Assembly (NCBI RefSeq): GCF_002949735.1
Contig: NZ_CP026681.1
Location: 6,138,501-6,202,500 of the forward strand
Reading direction: 5' to 3'
Length of the DNA stretch: 64,000 nucleotides
Source of the DNA: Nostoc sp. 'Peltigera membranacea cyanobiont' N6
GTDB taxonomy: Bacteria > Cyanobacteriota > Cyanobacteriia > Cyanobacteriales > Nostocaceae
Of the stretch, positions 43,967-52,494 are shown in pieces (the stretch's first letter is position 1; each line of letters opens with the position of its first letter). The notes beneath the pieces were generated by a model. It saw only the letters and a list, made by a program, of their open reading frames with translations, was not told the origin of the DNA and did not search any database. Position numbers and translations under genes: made by a program.

Positions 43967-44110
43967 AGCAAATATTGGCCGACTAGGTTGGGATTTAGCG
44001 ATCGCTTTCTGAAAGATAGATGAAGATACTTCTACAGATAGCGATCGAACAATAAATTTACATCCCCAAACAGCCCATCATAGTCATTACTTTTACAACT
44101 TCACGAGAGA

Positions 44111-44132
44111 GAGGCAGTAGGAATACTGCCTC
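44111..44132. terminator. Bidirectional terminator hairpin between purQ and hlyD-like gene
   Basis: GAGGCAGTA (44111-44119), a 4-base GGAA loop and TACTGCCTC (44124-44132) form a perfect 9-bp stem. It lies between convergent genes. Confidence 0.6.
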
Positions 44133-44144
44133 CTGCGTCTTTCT

Positions 44145-45728
44145 TCAACGTACTTCTTTAAGACTATCAATTTGCTTGGTAAACAACTCAGTGAATAAAC
44201 TAAGTACAGTTCGTTCTTCGCGTACTTTTATATTAGCGCTGATTGACATACCTGATTGCAAATTCACATTTTTACCCTTAATTACTAAGGATTGTTTATC
44301 CAAATGCAGCTTTGCCGGAAACCTATAAAACTGATGTGTTTGGTCTGGCGGTAATGCGTCTGAACCTATCCCCATAACTTCCCCTTTGATATCGCCAAAT
44401 TCGCTGTAAGGAAAGGAGTCAATTCTTATATCTACCTTCATTGCTTTTCGGACAAAACCGATATCTTTATTGGTGATAAAAACTTCAGCTATGTACTTTT
44501 CATTCGGGACAATTTGCAGTAGTTTTGTCGTCGGAGTGGCTACAAATCCAGGGTTTTTTGCTTGTAAATCAAAAACTGTTCCGGCTACAGGCGCACGGAG
44601 TTCTTGATATTTAACGTTTAACTGTGATTGAGATATTTTACTGTTGACATCTGCCAAACGCTGTTCATTATCTAGGATCACTTTCATGAATTGGCTATCG
44701 ATTGCGGCAATCCGCTGTTTGTTATCAGCGATCTTATCCAAAACGTTTTTATCAGAAACAGCCACTGTATTGCTTAACTCTTGTTGTCCTTTTTCTATAT
44801 CAAACTGGAGACGTTTTTGTTCTTCACCTAGTTGTGCTACTTCCGCCGTGCGGTTTTGTACTTCTTGTTGCTGATTGAGATACTGAAGTTGAGAGATACC
44901 ACCTTCTTCTGCTAGTATCTTCAGTTTCGCTAAAATCCCCTCTTGAATAGCTAAACTTGATTTACTATCTTCCAGCTTAAATTGATTTTGACTAAGTTGT
45001 TTCCTGGTTTTTTCTACTTCCAATTGCGCCGCAGCAGATCGAGAATCTAATTCTTTTTTGGCAACTTGTAGGCGTTGTTGCTCATCAATTCCTAGCGTAG
45101 AATCTTTGCCAGAATTTCTTAATTGAGTCCGTAATAAGTCATTTTCTGCTACTATCGCTGCCCGACTTTTCAGCAGGAAAGTCGTTTCTTGTGGTAAATT
45201 ACCGCGCAAATATAGCAGTTCTGTTCCTGTGGCAGTACTTGCACTCATCAATCGACGATAAATCTGGTTTTCTTTAATTAATGCAATGCGAATTTTATTC
45301 AAAGAATTTAATTCAGCAACAGAGGCAATAGAATCAAAAGTCAGCAACAAATCTCCTGCCTTTACTACTTGCCCATCTTTAACATTAACCGTTTTCACTA
45401 CTCCACTAACAGGAGCCTGAACTTCTTTAACTGTCCCTTCCGGTTTTAATTGCCCTGTTGCTGGCACTACTTGCTCAATTTTGGCAAAATAAGCCCAAGT
45501 AATTCCAAAACAGGCTAGCCCCATCAGAGTAATCATGATTGTCCGCGACCAAACTGGAGATTGGCGCAAGACAATTGATTGCTCAAATTCCTGACTACTT
45601 GAGTTAATTAAAGACTCTTGAGCCGCTTTCTGTTGTTTTGTAAGTATTGGTGAATCTTGTTTGACTCCATTTTTCTGATTACCGTTTTTCTGATTGCCGT
45701 TGAGGTGATTCCCATTAAGTTGAGTCAT
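44145..45728 (-). CDS. HlyD-family membrane fusion protein of type I secretion
   Basis: 527 residues from ATG 45728 (MTQLNGNHLNGNQ...); codons upstream in the frame are not conserved. Polar N-terminal tail of about 65 residues, one transmembrane helix (IMITLMGLACFGITWAYFA), a biotinyl/lipoyl-like hairpin half (VKEVQAPVSGVVKTVNVKDGQVVKAGDLLLTFDS), a long coiled-coil hairpin (about 170-380) and a beta-barrel end. This is the periplasmic adaptor that links the ABC exporter to an outer-membrane TolC channel. It follows the ABC exporter gene on the same strand, 154 bp apart. No TolC gene is in the window. Confidence 0.9.
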   Translation of the reverse strand: MTQLNGNHLNGNQKNGNQKNGVKQDSPILTKQQKAAQESLINSSSQEFEQSIVLRQSPVWSRTIMITLMGLACFGITWAYFAKIEQVVPATGQLKPEGTVKEVQAPVSGVVKTVNVKDGQVVKAGDLLLTFDSIASVAELNSLNKIRIALIKENQIYRRLMSASTATGTELLYLRGNLPQETTFLLKSRAAIVAENDLLRTQLRNSGKDSTLGIDEQQRLQVAKKELDSRSAAAQLEVEKTRKQLSQNQFKLEDSKSSLAIQEGILAKLKILAEEGGISQLQYLNQQQEVQNRTAEVAQLGEEQKRLQFDIEKGQQELSNTVAVSDKNVLDKIADNKQRIAAIDSQFMKVILDNEQRLADVNSKISQSQLNVKYQELRAPVAGTVFDLQAKNPGFVATPTTKLLQIVPNEKYIAEVFITNKDIGFVRKAMKVDIRIDSFPYSEFGDIKGEVMGIGSDALPPDQTHQFYRFPAKLHLDKQSLVIKGKNVNLQSGMSISANIKVREERTVLSLFTELFTKQIDSLKEVR

Positions 45729-45882
45729 AATGATTTTGGATTTTGGATTTTTTGTAGAATGTGCAATGTTTACCGATGCCGAAAAGCTTGATTTTAATAT
45801 ACCCACCTACTATTATTGCTACATCTATGGAATATTGGTCAAACTGAAAATCTTTTGATGCTATGCCCCCAGCAATGACTAA

Positions 45883-48800
45883 TTATAAGTTCACATCTTG
45901 TTGCTGATATAAGTAAAAATAATGACCTTTCGTAGCCATTAGTTCTTGATGGCTACCTTGTTCTATAACCCTGCTATTATCCATCACAACAATCATGTCT
46001 GCATTACTCACTGTGTTTAATCGGTGGGTAATAAAAAATACTGTATCCCCCTTAAATGCTTTGGCTAAATTGAGACATATTTGCCGTTCTGTGGGATAAT
46101 CTAGGGCACTAGTGGCTTCATCTAAAACTAATAATTTTGGTCGTTGTAAAACAGAGCGAGCGATCGCAATTCTTTGTCTTTGTCCACCTGAAAGTGCAGA
46201 ACCCCGTTCTCCCACCCGCGTGTTGTAACCGTTGGGCAAGTTCATGATAAACTCGTGGGCGCACGCAACCTGAGCCGCTTCGATAATTTCTTCGGTTGTC
46301 GCATCGGGATTCGTCAGAGCAATATTTTCCTGAACGCTACCGTCAAACAACAATGTTTCTTGGGGAACTACACCAATTTGTCGTCGCAGTGAATAAAGTT
46401 CCACTTTGGCAATATCATAACCATCAATCAAAATTCTGCCGGACTCGGTTTCGTAAAGTCTCAGCAGCAATTTCATCATCGTACTTTTACCAGATCCACT
46501 TTGGCCGACGATGCCGATAAATTTACCTGGCTCAAATTCGAGGGTGACGTTGGAAAGTTGCAGAGGCCCACTCGTCCCAAATCGGAAGGAAACATTTTCG
46601 TATTTTACTGCTCCCTTAATCGTCGGTAAGGGGATATTGTAGCGGTCTGTTTCTCCTTCTTGTGGCGTATCGACAATATCGCTTAAACGTTCCAGAGACA
46701 GGGCTGTTTCTTGGAAGCTTTGCCAAAGTTGAGCTAAACGTAATATTGGGCTAGTGACGTAACCAGATATAATCCTAAAGGCAATTAGTTCGCCTAAAGT
46801 TAATTCTTGTTTCAGTACCAAATAAGCTCCTACCCACAAAACTAGTAAACTGCTAAGTTTGTTGAGAAAGTTGCTGGTGGAGTTAGCGAGGGTAGAAGTT
46901 ACAACCGTTTTAAAACCAGCAGCGACAAACCGAGCGTAACGCTCTTGCCAAGAAAACCGCGATCGCAATTCAATATTTTGTGCTTTTACGGTTTGAATTC
47001 CTGACATCACCTCCACTAAATAAGATTGAGTTTCGGCGTTGCGTTCGGCTTTGGCACGTAACTGTCTGCTAATGGTGGGAGAAGCAATTAAGGTGATTAC
47101 GATAAATATGGGAATTGTGCTTAAGCCGACTAAGGTGAGTTGCCAACTGTAAATTAGCATTACACCGATATAAACTACCGAGAACAGAGCATCCAACCCT
47201 ACTGTTAAGGCAGTACCAGTCAAGAATTGGCGAATATTTTCTAATTCGTTGATGCGAGTTGAAAGTTCGCCCACCGGTCGGCGTTCAAAGTAGCGCAGTG
47301 GTAAACGTAATAAGTGGTCAATAATTTGCGACCCTAAACCCATATCGATGCGGTTAGTGGTATCGACAAATAAGTAGGTTCGTAAGGTTGTCAGTACTGC
47401 TTCAAATAGCCCGACGACTAATAGTAAAACCCCCAAAATATGTAGCGTACCAATACTATTTTGAGTGATAACTTTGTCGATAATTAACTGAACGACTAGA
47501 GGATTTGCCAACGCTGCCAACTGTACAAAAAAGGAAGCAATAAAGACCTCTATCAAGACTCGACGGTGCTTTGACAAATAGGGCAGAAACCACCGTAAAC
47601 TAAAGCGTTCTTGGGGTGTTTGGTTGGTAGCAGTTAGCAGTAATACTCTAGCTTGGGGTGGAAAGTTGGTTGGATCGACATCTAATTGTTCGACCAATTG
47701 AGCAGGTTTACAGCGGACAATTCCTTTGGATGGGACACCCACTACCACGCTATTTGAATCTGCTGCATATAAAACTGCAAAATTATCACCATAGCGAATC
47801 AATGCTGGTGTCGGAATGCGCGTCACGGAGGCAACTGGTATTTCTATCAACTGCGCCTTAAGTCCGATTAATTCTGCCAGGTAAGCAGTAACTTGAAACG
47901 ATATAGTCCCCTGACGTTTGACTTGCTCGGTTAAGATGCGGCGAACCACTTCTCGACGAAATGGCATTTCTAAATGCTTCGCGATCATTTGGAAGCAGGC
48001 GAAGGCTGTATTTAATTCTCCCTTACCACTAAAAAACGGGTATTTTTGTTTTGAGGAACTCTTTGAGGTATCGGGGGCTGTCTGGGTAACTATTTCGTCT
48101 GATGCGTAAGGGATATCTAATTCATCTTCATCTTGGCTATCTAATTGGGTATCATTTACCGCCAGTACTATTTCATAACTATCTTCTAAGATCAAATTTG
48201 ACGGATGTATCCCAACCAACCGGGCGGGGTTTTGACCTATAACCTGAATCTTGTCTCTGTCATCGTCTGATTCTAGGCGATCGCCAGGTGATAAATTCTC
48301 TACTGTACTACCGCCACTTACAAACCAGACGCTTTCGCTATCCAGTTGGTTGAATGCAGTTTTTCCTGGTGGAAGGTAATGGACTTTCGCCTGTGGTAAG
48401 GCGTTTTCTGTGAGTTCTCTGAGATTTAAGGTAGCGATCGCTTGCTTTTGCCAGTAGGAACAAAGAATATCGAAAACTTCAATCAAATAACTGCGGTTCT
48501 TGCGGGCTTCGGCAAAACCTGGGTATGAAGCGAGAAAACTAAAATATGCCGATGCATTCAAGGTTAAACATACGACTTCGGTGGAGGCGATCGCAGTCTC
48601 ACAGGCGACATCGCGCAACAAACCAACTTCGCCGACAATTTCTCCCGGTTGTAGCAATTTTAGGGTGATTGGCATTTGCGTCTGGGGATCGTATCCCAAG
48701 AGGCGCACTTGTCCCTCATAAATGATCGTGATGCGTTCCGGGAGACTTTCTTTACCGATGATTTTCTGACCGATCCGATAGCGAAATGCTTGCAGTTGGT

Positions 48801-48891
48801 CTGATAGATTAGCGATCGCTCCATCAGGTAAGCGATCGAACCCTTCTAAGGTGGTGATAAATTCGAGAAAAGTGTTCTTAATATAAGTCAT
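45883..48891 (-). CDS. Type I secretion ABC exporter with N-terminal CNBD and degenerate C39 domain
   Basis: 1002 residues. Order: a cyclic-nucleotide-binding-like domain (about 10-140, with ITIIYEGQVRLLGY and LQPGEIVGEVGLLRD); a linker; a C39-peptidase-like domain (about 285-430); six transmembrane helices (about 440-710); and an ABC nucleotide-binding domain with GQSGSGKST, LSGGQRQRIA and LLVLDEATSALD. In the C39 region the catalytic Cys position reads N-T-A-F and the His position reads D-N-F, so it is inactive and probably only recognises substrate, as in HlyB. HetC is a paralog of this architecture, but the neighbouring RTX substrates favour protein export. It is followed by the HlyD partner. 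Confidence 0.9.
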   Translation of the reverse strand: MTYIKNTFLEFITTLEGFDRLPDGAIANLSDQLQAFRYRIGQKIIGKESLPERITIIYEGQVRLLGYDPQTQMPITLKLLQPGEIVGEVGLLRDVACETAIASTEVVCLTLNASAYFSFLASYPGFAEARKNRSYLIEVFDILCSYWQKQAIATLNLRELTENALPQAKVHYLPPGKTAFNQLDSESVWFVSGGSTVENLSPGDRLESDDDRDKIQVIGQNPARLVGIHPSNLILEDSYEIVLAVNDTQLDSQDEDELDIPYASDEIVTQTAPDTSKSSSKQKYPFFSGKGELNTAFACFQMIAKHLEMPFRREVVRRILTEQVKRQGTISFQVTAYLAELIGLKAQLIEIPVASVTRIPTPALIRYGDNFAVLYAADSNSVVVGVPSKGIVRCKPAQLVEQLDVDPTNFPPQARVLLLTATNQTPQERFSLRWFLPYLSKHRRVLIEVFIASFFVQLAALANPLVVQLIIDKVITQNSIGTLHILGVLLLVVGLFEAVLTTLRTYLFVDTTNRIDMGLGSQIIDHLLRLPLRYFERRPVGELSTRINELENIRQFLTGTALTVGLDALFSVVYIGVMLIYSWQLTLVGLSTIPIFIVITLIASPTISRQLRAKAERNAETQSYLVEVMSGIQTVKAQNIELRSRFSWQERYARFVAAGFKTVVTSTLANSTSNFLNKLSSLLVLWVGAYLVLKQELTLGELIAFRIISGYVTSPILRLAQLWQSFQETALSLERLSDIVDTPQEGETDRYNIPLPTIKGAVKYENVSFRFGTSGPLQLSNVTLEFEPGKFIGIVGQSGSGKSTMMKLLLRLYETESGRILIDGYDIAKVELYSLRRQIGVVPQETLLFDGSVQENIALTNPDATTEEIIEAAQVACAHEFIMNLPNGYNTRVGERGSALSGGQRQRIAIARSVLQRPKLLVLDEATSALDYPTERQICLNLAKAFKGDTVFFITHRLNTVSNADMIVVMDNSRVIEQGSHQELMATKGHYFYLYQQQDVNL

Positions 48892-49712
48892 ATAAAACCA
48901 GTCGAAGGTAAAAGTGAGGAATTAAGTCAAAAATATTAGGGAGTATCTCTTTTACTAACAGTGGCAATGTTTGGTTTTATGCCAGCAGTGGCAAGACTTC
49001 TGTGGAATCCAGGTACCTAAATATGTAAAATCACAGAGGTGAGTTCGTCTAATTACAGACCTGTACTTGTATCACATGGTTAGGATTGTTATGCGTTTTT
49101 CAAAATAAAGCATAGTGTAAATGGATCGAGGACAAGTTATCACTTGGTTAACGGCACATAATTTATACAAACTTAAAATCAATATTTAGCATTGCAAGTA
49201 TGCAATATGGATACTCATTGTCAAACTAATACACATAAACGCGGTTGTTAAATTTAGCGTTGCATATTTTAATTTATGATAATCAACTTGAAAGTATCAC
49301 AGATGCTTTCCTAAGTAAATACCCTAATTCAGAATTATGTAATAAAAAAACTTTAAATTTCTGAATTATTTTTGACAAATTCTTGAATATAGGGATTGAC
49401 AATATCACTCATGGTGAAAGACAGTGAGTTTTCATTGAGCAATAGTGCTATACCCGATTTATGAAAGAATTCTCCATCACTTTTTTAGTAGCTTAATTTC
49501 ATAAAAATTAACTGGAAAAGTAAAGGGGAAGATTTTTTATAATCCTAGATCAATCAACTATTAAATTTATGAAGTAAAGACAATAACTGCCTTCAGTAAA
49601 TTTACTAGTTTAATTAATCGGGAGTAGATTTAATCGCCACATATCAAACAACCCCACCCCGCAACCGGGATGAGGTTGTTTGATTTTGCTAACTAATTAC
49701 TTGCGTTTAATA
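48892..49712. other. Long intergenic region, no gene seen
   Basis: About 820 bases between two minus-strand genes, AT-rich with stops in all frames. The promoter of the exporter gene is probably at its left end, and the terminator of the upstream gene lies at 49645-49682. Confidence 0.4.
49645..49682 (-). terminator. Terminator after the FG-GAP/DUF4114 gene
   Basis: CAAACAACCCCA (49645-49656) pairs with TGAGGTTGTTTG (49671-49682) with one mismatch, 30 bases beyond the stop of the minus-strand gene. The following bases are only weakly T-rich. Confidence 0.5.
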
Positions 49713-52055
49713 TTAGACAGTAGGACTGACACTCAATTTTACCTGCACAATTACATCGTTGTAATCTTTGTCACCACCATTTGGTAGATCCTCAAAACCA
49801 AAGGTATTATTTCCCAACAATCGAATGTGGTCTACCTTATCTGAGTTAGCACCCAAGAATGAGAAGTAAACCTTTTTATTGCCATCGCCCTTGAGAATAG
49901 CATCGGGCTTACCATCCACAATAATAAATGGTGCAAACAAAGAATTCGGCCCGAAGGTGCCAGTGTAATTTGCAGTACCTTGGTTGTCCACCGCCAAGTC
50001 AATACCTGCAACGCGCCCACGCACAGCAGCTTCGGCGTAACCAGCCTGGCCAACAAGAATATCTGCTTTGCCATCACCATTAGTATCAATACCACCATTT
50101 TCATCAGCCACTTTATAGAAGCCGACAAAGTTGTTGTAAGACGCTTCTCTGTTGACTGCAAACTCAGCTGTTACTGATTGTGTCACACTTCGTAAATCAA
50201 TCAGTTCACCTTGAGATTTGCCTTGCAGACCAGTACCTAAAGATGCCTCTTCTCCTGTTGCCTGAACCGTCACAACGAAATCCTGGAAGTTGAGAGAAAA
50301 GCCTTCTTCTTGTGTGCTGTTATTTGTAGCGGAGGAAAAAACGACACTTGATAAGGAAGTTTTTCCAGATAGCACAGCCTGAGTAGTGCTGTTGGATACC
50401 AGATAGAATCTGAGTTTTGTACCAGACTCGAATTCTAAGATATTTTTCAGGTCTTCGTTCTTAAAACCCTTGGGCAGTTTAGCAATGGAGGAGAATATCA
50501 CCTTAGAACGCTCTAGAGCCACTTTGGTATAACCCTCTGCACCAGGGGCTATGCCGTTAATTTTACCTTCATCATCGTCAACGGCAAATACACACAGTTC
50601 ATTCACCTCTTTAGCGTTGTTGTTTTTAATCTTCAGAGAGAGCTTTCCTTTTTTACCCTTAACTTTACTATCGACGATAAAGATATTTTGAGTAATGTTA
50701 ACTAGCTGGAAAATTGTTGTTATCTGGGTATTTGTAGTAGACCCAAAACCATCAATCTTAACATCCAAGTCTTTATCAAAAGAAAGTCCCGCAAGGTCAG
50801 TGGTGCGGACGCGAACTTTATAACTAGATTTAGTCGCGTCAGATTTAATTTTTAACTTGTCTCCATCAATGATGAATGCATTATTGTCAGTATCGCCGAC
50901 ACCTGCCACAAAACTATAAGTATGTTTATCGTTTTGGTCTGGGTCAGTGGTGGTGAAAGTAGCAATTTCACTTCCTGCTTCTACATTCTCAGTTACAGCA
51001 GTCAATTCCAAGTCTGTAGGATCGGAATTGGCAAATAGTACTGAGATATTGTTGTCATCAGAGTTAGCTATTACCAAATCCAGCTTGCTGTCACCATTCA
51101 AGTCTTCCAGCGCAACAGACTCAGGATTTGAACCGACTGTGAAGTTGGTAGCAGTGCCAAAGCCGCCATTGCCATCGTTTACTAGCACTGAAACATTGGC
51201 AGAACCGGAGTTAGCAACAACCAAATCCTTTTTACCGTCACCGTCAATATCTGCCACGGCAATAGCATTAGGATTTGTCCCGACTGTAAAGTTGGTGGGT
51301 GTGCCAAAGCCACCATTGCCATCGTTCAGTAGCACCGATACATTGTTGTCATCGGAATTAGCTACTACCAAATCGAGTTTACCGTCACCATTAAAATCTG
51401 CTACGGCAATGGCGTGAGGATTTGTCCCGACTGTAAAGTTGGTGGGTGTGCCAAAGCCGCCACTGCCATCGTTCAGCAGTAACGATATATTGTTGTCATT
51501 AGAGTTAGCAACAACCAAGTCCTTTTTACCGTCACCGTCAAAATCTGCCACGGCAATGGCATTAGGATTTGTCCCGACTGCAAAGTTGGTGGGTGTGCCA
51601 AAGCCACCACTGCCATCGTTCAGCAGCACCGAGATATTGTCATCACCAGAGTTAGCAACAACCAAGTCCTTTTTACCGTCACCGTCAAAATCTGCCACGG
51701 CAATGGCATTAGGATTTGTTCCAACCGTAAAATTGGTGGGTGTGCCAAAGCCGCCACTGCCATCGTTCAGCAGCACCGAGATATTGTTATCACCGGAGTT
51801 CGTTACCACAAAGTCTAGTTTGCTGTCACCGTCAAAGTCGGCTACAGCAACGAAACTAGGACTCACCCCGACTGTGTAGTTGGTGGGTGTGCCAAAGCCG
51901 CCACTGCCATCGTTCAATAGCACGGAGATATTGTCATCACCAGAGTTAGCAATCACCAAGTCCTTTTTACCGTCACCGTCAATATCTGCTACAGTAACGG
52001 ACTTGGGATTTGTCCCAGCTAGGAAGTTAGTTGCACTTGTAAATGATGCACTCAT
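49713..52055 (-). CDS. Large FG-GAP/VCBS beta-propeller protein with DUF4114 C-terminus, probable type I secretion substrate
   Basis: 780 residues, no N-terminal signal peptide. Residues about 11-345 are seven 49-residue repeats of the form VAVADFDGDGKKDLVVANSG...ISVLLNDGSGGFG. Each has a calcium-binding DxDGDGxxD loop, so a seven-blade propeller is expected. A cadherin-like stretch follows (TDPDQNDKHTYSFVAGVGD...). The end (FGFEDLPNGGDKDYNDVIVQVKL) is DUF4114. Large acidic repeats with no signal, next to a type I exporter on the same strand, indicate secretion through it, although it lacks the RTX tail of its neighbours. The role may be adhesion or matrix; no enzyme domain is visible. Confidence 0.8.
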   Translation of the reverse strand: MSASFTSATNFLAGTNPKSVTVADIDGDGKKDLVIANSGDDNISVLLNDGSGGFGTPTNYTVGVSPSFVAVADFDGDSKLDFVVTNSGDNNISVLLNDGSGGFGTPTNFTVGTNPNAIAVADFDGDGKKDLVVANSGDDNISVLLNDGSGGFGTPTNFAVGTNPNAIAVADFDGDGKKDLVVANSNDNNISLLLNDGSGGFGTPTNFTVGTNPHAIAVADFNGDGKLDLVVANSDDNNVSVLLNDGNGGFGTPTNFTVGTNPNAIAVADIDGDGKKDLVVANSGSANVSVLVNDGNGGFGTATNFTVGSNPESVALEDLNGDSKLDLVIANSDDNNISVLFANSDPTDLELTAVTENVEAGSEIATFTTTDPDQNDKHTYSFVAGVGDTDNNAFIIDGDKLKIKSDATKSSYKVRVRTTDLAGLSFDKDLDVKIDGFGSTTNTQITTIFQLVNITQNIFIVDSKVKGKKGKLSLKIKNNNAKEVNELCVFAVDDDEGKINGIAPGAEGYTKVALERSKVIFSSIAKLPKGFKNEDLKNILEFESGTKLRFYLVSNSTTQAVLSGKTSLSSVVFSSATNNSTQEEGFSLNFQDFVVTVQATGEEASLGTGLQGKSQGELIDLRSVTQSVTAEFAVNREASYNNFVGFYKVADENGGIDTNGDGKADILVGQAGYAEAAVRGRVAGIDLAVDNQGTANYTGTFGPNSLFAPFIIVDGKPDAILKGDGNKKVYFSFLGANSDKVDHIRLLGNNTFGFEDLPNGGDKDYNDVIVQVKLSVSPTV
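51020..52026. repeat. Seven tandem 147-bp repeats inside the FG-GAP gene
   Basis: Repeat units of 147 bp encode the propeller blades. The middle copies are almost identical at DNA level (for example GCCAAAGCCACCATTGCC recurs), which implies recent duplication or gene conversion and leaves the opposite strand open by chance. Confidence 0.75.
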
Positions 52056-52494
52056 AATTAATTGTTTTGAAGTATGATATCTGGTTGCCTCACACCTGTT
52101 TCTATTGAGATTGATGGTTTATTAAAGGTAATATTCTTTATTAGCAAGGTGAGGAATGCATTATCTAGTTTATTGTCTAAATTTTACTAAAACCTCAGTA
52201 AATATACTACGCCAAAAAAATCTAGGATTTATGCAAAGGCTTGATTAGCGATCGCATCTACACATCTTTAACGGCAATCTCTCGCATCAGCAGTTGGCTG
52301 GCTAGGAAGTACTACGGAGTAGCTATCATCTTTACTACATTTTGTGATATTTATGTTGCTAGCAGTCTAAGTATCTTCTATGCGAGTGATGGTGAAAGAT
52401 ATAAAAAACGAGGGAATATCATTCCCCCGCATTAGCTTGCTACAGCTGATTAACTAATTTAGAATATTGAATTTAAGCTGTAATCATCTTTGGG
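52056..52494. other. Intergenic region between two secreted-protein genes
   Basis: About 440 bases with no gene beyond a doubtful short plus-strand frame. Holds the promoter of the FG-GAP gene near 52080-52200 and the terminator of the phosphatase gene at 52412-52426. Confidence 0.4.
52406..52430 (-). terminator. Rho-independent terminator of the phosphatase gene
   Basis: On the minus strand GGGAAT, a short loop and ATTCCC are followed by CTCGTTTTTTATAT. The stem is at 52412-52417 and 52421-52426, about 65 bases after the stop codon. Confidence 0.6.

Noticed and set aside
50947..52077. Long plus-strand open frames with repeated PKPPLPSFSSTE-type units opposite the FG-GAP gene
   Set aside because: They mirror the 147-bp repeats of the real minus-strand gene; the repeats merely lack stops in that frame, and the peptide is low-complexity with no start signals.
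52241..52435. 64-codon plus-strand frame in the spacer (MISDRIYTSLTAISR...)
   Set aside because: Starts in HIP1-rich sequence, ends over the terminator of the opposite gene, no family and no ribosome-binding site.
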